NCBI RefSeq assembly: GCF_900199455.1
Contig: NZ_FZQR01000025.1
Location: 1-64,000, forward strand
From: Mesorhizobium carmichaelinearum
GTDB lineage: Bacteria > Pseudomonadota > Alphaproteobacteria > Rhizobiales > Rhizobiaceae
Reading direction: 5' to 3'
DNA: 64,000 bases
Of the stretch, positions 34,205-43,463 are shown piece by piece (within the stretch, counting starts at the first letter, position 1; each line of letters starts with the position of its first letter). The notes beneath the pieces are model-generated. The model did no database searches. It saw nothing but the letters and a program-made list of their open reading frames with translations, and was not told the origin of the DNA. A program made the position numbers and the translations under genes.

Positions 34205-36883
34205 TTGGAACAGAGCAGACGCATCAACTTTCGTGAGGACGAGCGCAGCCTCTTGTTGCGCCTGCTGCTGCAGGTCGCAAGCGCGCGTGAGCCCGAGATC
34301 GCCGCCGTTCTGACCGGACGCAGGTCGCTTGTCTCCCTCGCCGCGGAGCAGCGCATCCCGGCACTTCAGGCGAGCGGCGTATGGTTCCAGTTGCTGGCGA
34401 TTGCAGACGAGTTGCTTGCCATGCGGGCGCGTCGCGAACTCGAACAAGGCGCGGGCTTCGACGAAGTGCCGGGCTCCTTCGCCAGCGTTGTCGCGCAGAT
34501 GGCAGCCAATGGCCACTCAGCGCAGGAAGTCCAAGCGACGCTCAATGAGCTTTGCGTCGGCCCGACCATGACCGCGCACCCAACGGAGGCCAAACGCGTC
34601 ACGGTGCTGGAGATCCACCGCCGTATCTATCGCAAGCTGACCGAGCTCGATCAGCCGCGCTGGGCGCCGCGCGAACGCGACCTGTTGATCGCCGATCTGG
34701 AAAGCGAGATCGAGCTTCTGTGGATGACGGGCGAGTTGCGACTTGAGCGCCCGACTGTCGAACGCGAAATCGCCTGGGGGCTGCATTTCTTTCGCGAAGT
34801 CATCTTCGAGGCAACGCCGCAGCTCTATGGCAAGCTTCAAGGCGCCTTCGAGCGTCACTATCCGGGAGAGCCGATCAGAATTCCCTCCTTCATGCGCTAT
34901 GCCTCGTGGATCGGCGGCGATCGCGATGGCAATCCCAATGTGACGGCCGCGGTCACCGCCCACGCCATGACCGAATACCGCGATACCGCCATAGGCTGGT
35001 ATCTGACGCAGGTGCAGCGGCTGGTGACGGTGCTCAGCGCCAGCTCGAATGTCGTCGCTCTGCCGGCCAGCTTCAAACCGGCGCTGCAAACCGCACTTGA
35101 TAAAAGCGGACAGGCGCAGATGATCGCCGCCCGCAACCCTGACGAACCGCTTCGCCAGTTCGCTTCGGCCTTGCTTGCCCGGCTGGAGGCCACGCGAAAC
35201 GGCGCTACGGCGGCGTACCACTCGGCAGAGGCGTTTCGTGCTGATCTGAACGGCCTGTCTTGTGTCCTCGAAGCGATCGGAGGACGCGCGGTAGCCAAGC
35301 GTTTCGTCCAGCCTCTGCTCTGGCAAGTCGGAAGCTTCGGCTTCCGTTCGGTCTCGCTCGACATCCGGCAGAACTCCACGGTGGTCAACCGGGTGCTGGC
35401 CGAGTTGTTTGCGCTGACAAATCCCACCGATCCGGTCGCAGCTGGCACGCAGCAATGGTCGGCGCGCATTCGCGCGGCCGTCAGCCAGGGCGAGCGGCTG
35501 GAGATCGAGGCAGGCCGGCTCTCACCTGAAGCAGGTGAACTGCTTTCGACATTTTCTGTCATCCGCGACCATACTTCCAGCTTGGATGCCGACGCTGTCG
35601 GCTCTTTCGTCCTCAGCATGACCCGCTCAGCCGACGATCTTCTCGCGGTCTATCTGCTGGCGCAATATTGCGGACTGTCAGCGCCCGGTGGCGGCACAAT
35701 CAGGCTGCGGATCGTGCCATTGTTCGAGACCATCGCTGATCTACAGGCCGCCCCTGGCATCCTGGATGGATTGCTCGGTGTTTCGCTGGTGAGACGGACG
35801 GTGCGAGATTTCGGCGCGCGCCAGGAAATCATGCTTGGCTATTCAGATTCCAACAAGGACGGCGGTTTCCTCGCTTCCAATTGGGAACTGGCAAAAGCGC
35901 AAAGGCGCCTCGCTGCCGTCGGGCACAAGCACAAGGTCAGGATCAGTTTCTTCCACGGTCGCGGCGGCTCTGTCAGCCGTGGCGGCGCGCCGACCGGCCG
36001 GGCGATCGCGGCGCAGCCCGAAGGCACTGTCGCTGGAACCATGCGGGTGACCGAGCAGGGCGAGGTCGTATCGTCGAAATTCGCCAATCGCGGCACCGGC
36101 CTCAACCAGCTCGAGATTCTCGCCGCCGGCGTGCTGGCCCACAGTGTCGGATCGCCCGGTGATGTCGAGGCGAAGGAAACGCCCGAGTTCAATGAAGCGC
36201 TGGAAGCGCTGGCAGGCATGTCGCAGGCATCCTATGCTGGGCTGATGGCTGAGCCTGGCTTCCTCCACTATTTCAACCAGGCGAGCCCGGTCGCGGAACT
36301 GGCGCTCCTGAAAATGGGTTCACGGCCGGAGCGCCGTTTCGGCGCCAGCGGTATTGCCGACCTGCGCGCCATTCCATGGGTGTTCGCCTGGAGCCAGAAC
36401 CGTCATCTGTTGACCGGCTGGTATGGCATCGGCAGCGCGCTCAGCTCCTTCGTCGCGGTGCGCGGCGAGGCCGGGCGCGAGCTTTTGGCGCGCATGTTCG
36501 AGCATTCGCGCTTCTTCCGCCTGATCGTCGACGAGGCCGAAAAGACGCTCTACCAGTCCGACATGGAGATCGCTCAGCTTTACGCCCGCCTGGTGTCCGA
36601 CAGCGATGCGGCCCGACGGATCTACGCCCGCATCGCTGCCGAATACGAGCTGACGCGGCGCCTGATTGGTGACCTCACGGGAGGCGATCTCTCCGCGCGC
36701 TTTCCAATGTTCAAGCGGCGCTTCGACAATCTGCGGCGACAGATGGATGACATTCACCGGCTGCAGGTCGACCTGTTGCGTGAAGTTCGGACAAACACCG
36801 GCACAGCGGATCAAAAGCGGGCCACCGACGCTCTGCTCGTATCGATCAATTGCATCTCGGCCGGCCTTGGGTGGACGGGATAG
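34205..36883 (+). CDS. ppc: Phosphoenolpyruvate carboxylase
   Basis: A PEP carboxylase of about 892 residues fixing bicarbonate on PEP to give oxaloacetate. Catalytic segments are VGPTMTAHPTEAKRVTVLEIHRR, SWIGGDRDGNPNVTA, GYSDSNKDGGFLASNWEL, FFHGRGGSVSRGGAPTGRA and the C-terminal SINCISAGLGWTG. The frame is open back to 33974 through a hydroxypyruvate reductase remnant. TTG 34205, with AGGAAAG just upstream, is the likely native start; ATG 34064 inside the remnant or GTG 33974 would yield a fusion. Last gene of the serine-cycle operon. Confidence 0.88.
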   Translation: MEQSRRINFREDERSLLLRLLLQVASAREPEIAAVLTGRRSLVSLAAEQRIPALQASGVWFQLLAIADELLAMRARRELEQGAGFDEVPGSFASVVAQMAANGHSAQEVQATLNELCVGPTMTAHPTEAKRVTVLEIHRRIYRKLTELDQPRWAPRERDLLIADLESEIELLWMTGELRLERPTVEREIAWGLHFFREVIFEATPQLYGKLQGAFERHYPGEPIRIPSFMRYASWIGGDRDGNPNVTAAVTAHAMTEYRDTAIGWYLTQVQRLVTVLSASSNVVALPASFKPALQTALDKSGQAQMIAARNPDEPLRQFASALLARLEATRNGATAAYHSAEAFRADLNGLSCVLEAIGGRAVAKRFVQPLLWQVGSFGFRSVSLDIRQNSTVVNRVLAELFALTNPTDPVAAGTQQWSARIRAAVSQGERLEIEAGRLSPEAGELLSTFSVIRDHTSSLDADAVGSFVLSMTRSADDLLAVYLLAQYCGLSAPGGGTIRLRIVPLFETIADLQAAPGILDGLLGVSLVRRTVRDFGARQEIMLGYSDSNKDGGFLASNWELAKAQRRLAAVGHKHKVRISFFHGRGGSVSRGGAPTGRAIAAQPEGTVAGTMRVTEQGEVVSSKFANRGTGLNQLEILAAGVLAHSVGSPGDVEAKETPEFNEALEALAGMSQASYAGLMAEPGFLHYFNQASPVAELALLKMGSRPERRFGASGIADLRAIPWVFAWSQNRHLLTGWYGIGSALSSFVAVRGEAGRELLARMFEHSRFFRLIVDEAEKTLYQSDMEIAQLYARLVSDSDAARRIYARIAAEYELTRRLIGDLTGGDLSARFPMFKRRFDNLRRQMDDIHRLQVDLLREVRTNTGTADQKRATDALLVSINCISAGLGWTG

Positions 36884-37094
36884 GCTCGGTTTTTGCCAGC
36901 GCGTGGTCGTTCAAGGCACCTACAGCGCAGGGCTTTCGGCGCCAAAGGGCCGCTGCACCGGCCACGTCGGCAGTAGCCAAGATCAGGCCAAGATTGCGCA
37001 ACAAAACTTAACATCACTTCACGCATGCAGCCATCTTCGCCTGAAATAGTCCGAGCATCGGGGGCTCTTACTGCCTCGCTGCTCTGGAGCATGC

Positions 37095-37949
37095 ATGTTC
37101 AAAATGGTTTCTGGACTCCTCGCCGGCCGGGCCTCGCTCGCGGCGATGGCAATCCTGTTTTCAACGCATTCGCAGATCGTGCTGGCGGCGGACGCCATTG
37201 CCGTCGACACCGAGGATCTGACCCCGCCGCCCGATCCCACGCGTTTCGGGCGCTTCGAACAGAAACTGGCGGACTGGCATGTCGTCCTCGGCGGCGGCGC
37301 CATCATCGTCCCCAAATATGAGGGCAGCAACGAGTTCAAGGTCATGCCGGTGCCTTTCATATCGGCGACATTCCTCGACACGGTGACGATCGATCCGACG
37401 GGCGCCAACATCGCCGTCTATGAACAAGGACCGTTCGAACTCAGTGCGCGGCTTGGCTACGACATGGGTCGCAAGGAAGACGATGCCGATCGTCTGCGCG
37501 GCCTGGGGGATGTCGACATGGGCGCGATCGTCGGCGCCAAGGCGGCGATGAAGTTCGGCCCGGCCGAAATCTTCGCGCAACTGGACAAGACCATCGGCGG
37601 CAGCGACGGCCTGGAAGGCACGCTTGGCATCGAGGTGACCCAGCCTCTGTCTCAATCATTGATGGTCGGCGCCGGCGCATCGGTCGTCTTCGCCGACGAA
37701 AAATACATGCAGGCCTATTTTGGCGTCACGCCGGAGCAATCGGCTCGCTCGGGGTTGGCCCAGTATGATGCCGGCGCCGGGTTGAAGCGCGCCGATTTTT
37801 CGATTTCCGCCACATATATGCTCAATCGCAACTGGATGGTGCGCGGCCAGGCGGGGGTCGGCATTCTCATGGGTGACGCTGCCGACAGCCCTGTTGTTGT
37901 CGACAAGGTCCAGCCCATGGGCATGCTTCTCGTCGGATATCGGTTTTGA
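37095..37949 (+). CDS. MipA/OmpV-family outer membrane protein
   Basis: A 284-residue outer-membrane beta-barrel protein. A signal peptide covers about residues 1-32 (SLAAMAILFSTHSQIVLAADA). The mature protein shows the alternating pattern and motifs of the MipA/OmpV family (GGGAIIVPKYEGSNEFKVMPVPF) and ends in an aromatic residue (VGYRF), as needed for barrel insertion. The stop overlaps the start of a response-regulator gene (TGATG), so the barrel and the two-component system are cotranscribed. MipA homologues scaffold murein enzymes or respond to antibiotics; the role here is not shown. Confidence 0.87.
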   Translation: MFKMVSGLLAGRASLAAMAILFSTHSQIVLAADAIAVDTEDLTPPPDPTRFGRFEQKLADWHVVLGGGAIIVPKYEGSNEFKVMPVPFISATFLDTVTIDPTGANIAVYEQGPFELSARLGYDMGRKEDDADRLRGLGDVDMGAIVGAKAAMKFGPAEIFAQLDKTIGGSDGLEGTLGIEVTQPLSQSLMVGAGASVVFADEKYMQAYFGVTPEQSARSGLAQYDAGAGLKRADFSISATYMLNRNWMVRGQAGVGILMGDAADSPVVVDKVQPMGMLLVGYRF

Positions 37950-38728
37950 TGCCCACACATAGTGCAATGCAGGCTGCGGCAAGCCGGATCGATTTGAACG
38001 CCGAGTTCAAATCGCCGAGGCAAGGCCCGCATATCCTCATTGTCGAAGACGATATCGAGATCGCGCGCATGCTGGGCGAAACGCTCAGCGAAAACGGCAT
38101 GATCGTGGAAATCGCCGCAAACGGCGTCCGCATGAACGCCGCGCTGCGCAACCAGAAATTCGATCTGATCGTGCTCGATATCATGCTGCCGGGTGAAAAC
38201 GGCCTCAGCATCTGCCGCCGGCTTCGCGCGCAGACGAACGTTCCGATCCTGATGCTGACCGCGCTTGGCGAGGAAATCGACCGCATCTTCGGACTGGAGA
38301 TCGGCGCCGACGACTATGTGACGAAACCGTTCAGCGCGCGCGAACTGACGGCAAGGATAAGGGCGTTGCTGCGCCGCACGGCCTACGCTCCCGACGAACG
38401 CGACCGCACAAAGGTGCTTCGCTTCAACGGCTGGCGCCTCGATCCCGTTCGCCGACAATTGCATGATCCCAGCAATGCACGGGTTGCGACCACGACGCAC
38501 GAATTCGACCTTTTGCTGGCGTTCTGCCGCAATGCGGGCCGTGTTCTGTCGCGCGAGGAGCTTCTCAGCGTCACCCATGCCGGGCTTGCCGGCCCGATCG
38601 AGCGAAGCGTCGACGTCCATGTCAGCCGGATCCGCCAAAAGATCGAAAAGGACGCGCGCGATCCGGTTCTTCTCAAGACTGTCCGGCTGGGTGGCTACAT
38701 CTTCACCGCCACGGTGGAGGAAGCGTGA
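37949..38728 (+). CDS. OmpR-family response regulator
   Basis: A 259-residue regulator. Receiver domain about 28-140 with acidic pair D34/D35, phospho-acceptor D77 (LIVLDIMLPGENG) and K126 (DDYVTKPF). The winged-helix DNA-binding domain follows (about 155-255; FNGWRLDPVRRQL, SVDVHVSRIRQKIEKD, TVRLGGYIF). The first 27 residues are an extra N-terminal extension. It overlaps the sensor-kinase gene by 4 bp (GTGA). Confidence 0.92.
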   Translation: MPTHSAMQAAASRIDLNAEFKSPRQGPHILIVEDDIEIARMLGETLSENGMIVEIAANGVRMNAALRNQKFDLIVLDIMLPGENGLSICRRLRAQTNVPILMLTALGEEIDRIFGLEIGADDYVTKPFSARELTARIRALLRRTAYAPDERDRTKVLRFNGWRLDPVRRQLHDPSNARVATTTHEFDLLLAFCRNAGRVLSREELLSVTHAGLAGPIERSVDVHVSRIRQKIEKDARDPVLLKTVRLGGYIFTATVEEA

Positions 38729-40050
38729 GGGATCTGGTCCGCCGCTTCCTGCCGCAGTCGGTGCGCGGGCAGTTCGCGGCGATCATTTTCATGGCCGTGA
38801 TCGTGATCATGTCCGCCGGATCGGCCTTCGAAGGTTTGATCGAGAATGCCGACCTCCCCGTCGTGGAAGACAGCGCCAGGCGAGCTGCAATTGTCGCTGC
38901 CTTGTTGCGCCAAACACCAACCGAAGCCCGCGGCGCTGTTCTGGCCGCAGCGACACGCGCCGGCTTTGATTTCAAGATCCTGCCCAGGCAACAGATCAGC
39001 GATATTCCGGATTCCTATCTGCAATGGCGAAGCATCACATGGCTTCTCCAGATTGAGAGCGGCCCGATCCCTGGGCGCTGGATAAGGATCGGCGGCCAGT
39101 ACGCGTTTGTTATCGATCTGGACCAGCAGAGCGTTCTGGCGCATTTCGGCATGCCCGATTCCTGGCTGACATCAGGCTTCGTCCGTGTCTCGTTCTACAG
39201 GTTCATGGCTTTCGTCGCGTTGCCCGTGCTGATCTGGCTGTTTGCGGTCTGGGCCGTGACGGAGCCGTTGAAGCGCATCTCGAACGCAGTGGGGGAAGCC
39301 GAGATCGAGAATGGCAACGAGCTTTTCGCCGAACGCGGCTCCATCGAAATGGTCGGCCTGGCACGCGCGCTGAACAGGATGCGAGCGCGGATCCGCACAA
39401 TGATCGAAAACCGCACGCGCATGCTGCGCAGCGTCAGTCATGATCTGCGCACGCCGTTGACGCGGCTGCGGCTTCGCGCCGAGCGCATGGATGACGGCCC
39501 CGTTCGAACCGCCATATTGTCCGACGTCCGGCACATCGAGGATCTGATCGACGAGACCCTGACCTATCTGCGCAACGACGTCTCGACGGAAAAGCTGCAG
39601 CGGGCCGACATAGCCAGCGTGCTGCAAACCGTCTGCGCCGAATTCTCCGATGTCGGGTTTTCGGTTTCCTATTCAGGGCCGGACAGGCTTCTGGGCTGGT
39701 GCAAACCCAATGCGCTGGCGCGCGCCGTCACCAATTTGTGCGACAACGGGGTCAAATTCGCCGGCAATGTCACCGTCGCACTGACGCAGACCGATACGGC
39801 GGCGCGCATCGCGGTGGGCGATGACGGACCCGGCATTTCGATGACGGCGCGCTCCCGCGTTTTCGAACCCTTCTTCAAGGAGGACATGTCACGCGGCGTT
39901 GCGTCGAAGCATGGTTTCGGTCTAGGCCTTTCGATCGTCGCGGATATCATCCAGGGCCATGGCGGCAAGATCGAGTTGCACGACAACCAGCCAACCGGGC
40001 TCGTCGTTACCGTCGATCTGCCGAATGGGCCCGACGTCCAACCCTTGTAG
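38725..40050 (+). CDS. Sensor histidine kinase
   Basis: A 441-residue inner-membrane kinase starting with GTG. Helix 1 is about 15-33 and helix 2 about 155-178, enclosing a periplasmic sensor of about 120 residues without a recognised fold. A HAMP linker follows. The H-box is SVSHDLRTPLTRLRLRAERM with H239, then the N-box NLCDNGVKF, DDGPGIS (G1) and KHGFGLGLSIVADIIQGHGG (G2). It is coupled to the response regulator, and with the MipA-like gene upstream the system may sense envelope stress. Confidence 0.92.
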   Translation: MRDLVRRFLPQSVRGQFAAIIFMAVIVIMSAGSAFEGLIENADLPVVEDSARRAAIVAALLRQTPTEARGAVLAAATRAGFDFKILPRQQISDIPDSYLQWRSITWLLQIESGPIPGRWIRIGGQYAFVIDLDQQSVLAHFGMPDSWLTSGFVRVSFYRFMAFVALPVLIWLFAVWAVTEPLKRISNAVGEAEIENGNELFAERGSIEMVGLARALNRMRARIRTMIENRTRMLRSVSHDLRTPLTRLRLRAERMDDGPVRTAILSDVRHIEDLIDETLTYLRNDVSTEKLQRADIASVLQTVCAEFSDVGFSVSYSGPDRLLGWCKPNALARAVTNLCDNGVKFAGNVTVALTQTDTAARIAVGDDGPGISMTARSRVFEPFFKEDMSRGVASKHGFGLGLSIVADIIQGHGGKIELHDNQPTGLVVTVDLPNGPDVQPL

Positions 40051-40136
40051 GAGGGTCGGCGCCGTGCTCGGGGTCGATGATCACAGGATTGCCGGAGGTG
40101 ATTTCAGGGCGTCCGAAGGCTTGCCTCGGAAAATAC

Positions 40137-40221
40137 TGGTGCGGTCGAGAAGACTCGAACTTCCACGGGTTGCCCCACAGCGACCTCAACGCTGCGCGTC
40201 TACCAATTCCGCCACGACCGC
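40137..40221 (-). tRNA. tRNA-Leu (anticodon GAG)
   Basis: On the minus strand the 85-nt cloverleaf starts GCGGTCG and ends CGACCGC-A-CCA, with CCA encoded. The anticodon arm is CAGCG-TTGAGGT-CGCTG, giving anticodon GAG. A long variable arm (TGGGGCAACCCGTGG) and a T-arm GAAGTTCGAGTCTTC are present, as expected for a class II leucine tRNA. It lies between the sensor kinase and lipB. Confidence 0.95.
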
Positions 40222-40408
40222 ACGTGGTAGGAGCCGGAACCGACCGGCTCGCGGCGTGTAGCAAATCGTTTCCGGCGAAACAAGTGCGCGGCACGCAATA
40301 ATATCCGGCAATTGGCACAATGGTCCACAGGATCGGAAACCACGACCGGAACTGGACGTTTGCGCCCGATATCGCCATATGGTGTGCACAAGCGAAAAAA
40401 TGAAAACC

Positions 40409-41152
40409 ATGACAGAACGCAGCCAGATCGCCACGTCGTTCCTGCCGCTCCCCGGTTCAGCACCGGTCGAGTGGCGCATCGAGCCTGGCCTGACCGCCTA
40501 TCCCGATGCGCTGGCCTTCATGGAAGCGCGGGCCGAGGCGATCCGCAGCGGGGCCGCCGGGGAAATGGTCTGGCTGGTCGAACATCCGCCGCTCTACACC
40601 GCCGGCACCAGCGCCCGCATCGAGGACCTGATCGATCCTGATCGCTTTCCGGTCTTTGCGGCCGGCCGTGGCGGCGAATACACCTATCATGGGCCCGGCC
40701 AGCGGGTCGCCTATGTCATGCTCGACCTGAAACGGCGCCGCGAGGATGTGCGCGCCTTCGTTGCTGCGCTCGAACAATGGATCATCGGCACGCTCGACGC
40801 CTTCAACGTGCGCGGCGAGCGCCGCGAGGACCGGGTTGGTGTCTGGGTGGTGCGGCCCGATCGCCCTCGCCTGCCGGACGGCTCGCCGGCCGAGGACAAG
40901 ATCGCGGCCATCGGCATCAGGCTGCGGCGCTGGGTGAGCTTTCACGGCATCGCCATCAATGTCGAGCCGGAGCTCGAGCATTTCGGCGGCATCGTGCCGT
41001 GCGGCGTGCAGGATCACGGCGTCACCAGCCTCGTCGACCTCGGCCTGCCCGTCGGCATGGCCGACCTTGATCTGGCGCTGAAATCAGCCTTCGAGGATGT
41101 GTTTGGTGCAGCGACCGCCGTGCCTATCCAAGCGACACGCAAGGCCGGTTGA
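40409..41152 (+). CDS. lipB: Lipoyl(octanoyl) transferase
   Basis: A 247-residue LipB that moves octanoate from acyl carrier protein to lipoyl domains. Motifs are [37 protein letters not shown], the Lys of [20 protein letters not shown] and the Cys of [16 protein letters not shown], which form the catalytic pair. The start is uncertain: ATGs at 40379, 40400 and 40409 share the frame and none has a strong ribosome site; 40409 ([13 protein letters not shown]) fits rhizobial relatives best. Confidence 0.93.
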   Translation: MTERSQIATSFLPLPGSAPVEWRIEPGLTAYPDALAFMEARAEAIRSGAAGEMVWLVEHPPLYTAGTSARIEDLIDPDRFPVFAAGRGGEYTYHGPGQRVAYVMLDLKRRREDVRAFVAALEQWIIGTLDAFNVRGERREDRVGVWVVRPDRPRLPDGSPAEDKIAAIGIRLRRWVSFHGIAINVEPELEHFGGIVPCGVQDHGVTSLVDLGLPVGMADLDLALKSAFEDVFGAATAVPIQATRKAG

Positions 41153-41166
41153 ACTCTGATCTCGTT

Positions 41167-41820
41167 CTATTTTCGGCGACGTGCCCATCGAATACACGTC
41201 GACATCAATAGCGAGGAAAAACCGAGAAGCCAGTAACCAGATGATATCATTGCGCATTTCTTAAACGCGTACATATAGATGCTGTCGTGCGCTGATGGCA
41301 CCTCCAATGACGGGAAATCAACCGGACCTATCGTTGCAAATGTAAAAAGAAATAGAGATCCGAATAAGGAAACGGCTGACAGATTACCAATCTTCGTGAA
41401 AGCATCTTCAATCTCCTCACGAATGAAGACCCCCCTGTCCATAATATCGTGATATAGCCTCCAGATCATCCAAATCGCCCACGACAAACTCGTCGCACCA
41501 CATACCCTTATGTAAAGCAAATTGTCGTCTTTCGGAGGGCCCCAGTGCCAAAAGGCATATAAAATGCCATCAACCCACTGCGATACCAATCCTCTATCAG
41601 AAGAAAATTTGGAAGCATAATACACAAACAAAGAAATGGCGATCGGGACCCACGAGTAATGGACGAATACGCGGAGCCTATACGCCTGAAGATATGCCTG
41701 CTTCTTACTTTCATCATCTTCAGGCATTTTATTAATTTTCATGAAACCAAATATTCTATCATACTCACCGATTGGAATAGATTTCGGCTCCGATTTCAGA
41801 ATTTCCTTCAAAGTCAACAT
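41167..41820 (-). CDS. AT-rich hypothetical membrane protein
   Basis: A 217-residue protein of unknown function with about four hydrophobic segments (VPIAISLFVYYA, ATSLSWAIWMIW, LFGSLFLFTFATIG and SGYWLLGFSSLLMS). The cytosolic linker has FIREEIEDAFTKIGNLSAVS. Base and codon use are clearly more AT-rich than all neighbours (frequent AAA, ATA, TTT codons), a sign of horizontal acquisition. ATG 41820 is used; a TTG at 41880 would add 20 residues ending within a tandem repeat. No recognisable domain. Confidence 0.7.
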   Translation of the reverse strand: MLTLKEILKSEPKSIPIGEYDRIFGFMKINKMPEDDESKKQAYLQAYRLRVFVHYSWVPIAISLFVYYASKFSSDRGLVSQWVDGILYAFWHWGPPKDDNLLYIRVCGATSLSWAIWMIWRLYHDIMDRGVFIREEIEDAFTKIGNLSAVSLFGSLFLFTFATIGPVDFPSLEVPSAHDSIYMYAFKKCAMISSGYWLLGFSSLLMSTCIRWARRRK

Positions 41821-41871
41821 GTCGCCTACAAATCTGAGAGTTTGTGTGCCCTTCGAGGTGGGTGGAAATTG

Positions 41872-41911
41872 AACATACAAAATCTCTTGGAAACATACAA
41901 AATCTCTTGGA
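41872..41911. repeat. Two tandem copies of a 20-bp unit
   Basis: AACATACAAAATCTCTTGGA occurs at 41872-41891 and again, unchanged, at 41892-41911. It sits upstream of the AT-rich membrane gene. It may be a duplicated target or regulator site at an insertion boundary. Confidence 0.85.
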
Positions 41912-41991
41912 AAAGACGAAATCCCGGGGAAGCGGATGATTACGTCTTTAAGCTCTCACTGCTGACACAGCTCGACGGTCGACCGGACAAC

Positions 41992-43242
41992 TCAAAGCAG
42001 TTGTGCCGACGCCCACAACACGCCGCAGCCATGAATGGTGAACACCGCCAGCAGCGCGCCGGCGATAGCGAAGCGGTCAACGGTGCGGATCGGCTCCAAC
42101 TCGTAGCGCGGCTTCACGCCGCTGCCGACAGTGAGCAGGCTGAGGATCGAAAAGACCGCTCCCGCCGCGATTAGAAAGCCGGAGGAGAAGCCTGCCTGTC
42201 GGCCAAGTGCCAGGAAGACGGAAAGCAGGAAGAACGAAGCCAGCGCCAGCGCGACCGGCCCCGGGCAGATCTGGCGCAGCACCTGGCCGCCGTCGAACTT
42301 CCACACCGGCACCAGATTGGCGATGTTGAACAGGGCCGCACAACCTGCCAGCGCCGCCAGCAGTGCGGCCGCGGCCTTGTGCCCCTCGCTACCGGCAAAC
42401 GCGCTGGCGGCAATGACGATCGGCACCAGGAAGGCGGAGAAGCCTGCTCCCATCAGCGCCACGAAGGCCACTTCGAAACGGCTGTTATAGGGCCGGCCGC
42501 CAATGGCGATGCCGCCGAGCAGCGGAATGAAGATCATCCGCGCCTTGCGGTGGCCCATCAGCCGGAACGCCGCCATATGGCCAAGCTCGTGCAGAGCCAC
42601 GACCGAGGTGAGGATCGCGGCCAACGCCAGTCCGCCAAGGTGAAGACCGAAGAACGGCCACAGGATCAGTGCCGACAGCACGGCAAAGCCGACCTGGCTC
42701 AGCGGATGCTCGAACCAGCCGCCCTTGCGATACTGTCCGGTTACCGCCCAACGCTGCAGCTTGGACAGCTCGCGGCGCATGGCGAAGTAACGGAACACCA
42801 GAAAGGCAGCGCCGCGGTAACGATCCGTCTGGCTGAGCGTCACCCGCGTGCCGCTGCCTTCGGAGACGAGTTCGGCGGTTTCGCGATAGTCTTTCCAGAA
42901 CGAGCCATCGAGCGCGGTATCCTCGAGGACGCGCATGGCGAAGCGGCTGCCCTCGACGACGTCTTCAAACCGCGCCCTGCGCTCGATCGGCTTGCCGTCG
43001 CGGCCTTCCCACGACAGCATGATGCGAGACACACCCTCCCCGTCCAGCGGCTGCGCCGACAGGATCTCACCGGACCAGCCGGCATCGCTGCCAAGCGGCC
43101 ACAGCGCCTGCCAGAGGCGATGGCGGTCCATCGCAATCACGCGGCTCATTCTGACCGTGCGCAAACCAAGCGGCACGGTCATCAAAAGAAAGATCAGCCC
43201 GAGATTGCTGGCCACCAGAATGGCCGTGACGATGGGCGACAC
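41992..43242 (-). CDS. SRPBCC domain fused to M50 site-2-type metalloprotease
   Basis: A 416-residue membrane protein beginning with GTG (AGGAG about 10 bp upstream). After a first helix (7-25) comes an SRPBCC/polyketide-cyclase-like domain (about 30-160; AMDRHRLWQALWPLGSDAGWSG, TRVTLSQTDRYRG). From about 185 follow membrane helices with the zinc motif H218-E219-L-G-H222 and the second motif NLVPVWKFDGGQ with D317. Site-2 proteases cut helices within the membrane, usually to release transcription factors. The soluble domain may sense a lipid or present the substrate, which is inference. Confidence 0.82.
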   Translation of the reverse strand: MSPIVTAILVASNLGLIFLLMTVPLGLRTVRMSRVIAMDRHRLWQALWPLGSDAGWSGEILSAQPLDGEGVSRIMLSWEGRDGKPIERRARFEDVVEGSRFAMRVLEDTALDGSFWKDYRETAELVSEGSGTRVTLSQTDRYRGAAFLVFRYFAMRRELSKLQRWAVTGQYRKGGWFEHPLSQVGFAVLSALILWPFFGLHLGGLALAAILTSVVALHELGHMAAFRLMGHRKARMIFIPLLGGIAIGGRPYNSRFEVAFVALMGAGFSAFLVPIVIAASAFAGSEGHKAAAALLAALAGCAALFNIANLVPVWKFDGGQVLRQICPGPVALALASFFLLSVFLALGRQAGFSSGFLIAAGAVFSILSLLTVGSGVKPRYELEPIRTVDRFAIAGALLAVFTIHGCGVLWASAQLL

Positions 43243-43354
43243 CTGGACGTTGCTCCTGCCTTAGAGGAGCTACCCTAGCGTCGCGGCGGCAAGAAAGGTT
43301 TAACGGCGGAGCGGTTTTCGCCCGCCTGAAACCAAGGCGGCGAGAGCCGCCAAA

Positions 43355-43441
43355 TCACATGGCGCCGATCCAGATCGCCATGGAAATGAGGAATGTGCTC
43401 ATGCAAACCAGCGAGATGACATCCTGAACCAGATCGGTCAT
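43355..43441 (-). CDS. 28-residue membrane micropeptide under a LexA box (SidA-like candidate)
   Basis: ATG 43441 is preceded by CAGGAGAGAGTT, a strong ribosome site. The 28 codons give MTDLVQDVISLVCMSTFLIS followed by MAIWIGAM, then TGA: a short polar N terminus and one hydrophobic helix. A perfect LexA site lies 23-37 bp upstream. Caulobacter SidA, a 29-residue SOS-induced inner-membrane inhibitor of cell division, has the same size, topology and control, so this is a candidate functional counterpart. The sequence itself is not known to be homologous. Confidence 0.7.
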   Translation of the reverse strand: MTDLVQDVISLVCMSTFLISMAIWIGAM

Positions 43442-43463
43442 AACTCTCTCCTGTTGTTGATAT

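Noticed and set aside
41872-41911. Possible CRISPR remnant
   Set aside because: Two directly adjacent 20-bp copies without spacers are a simple tandem duplication; no cas gene is in the window.
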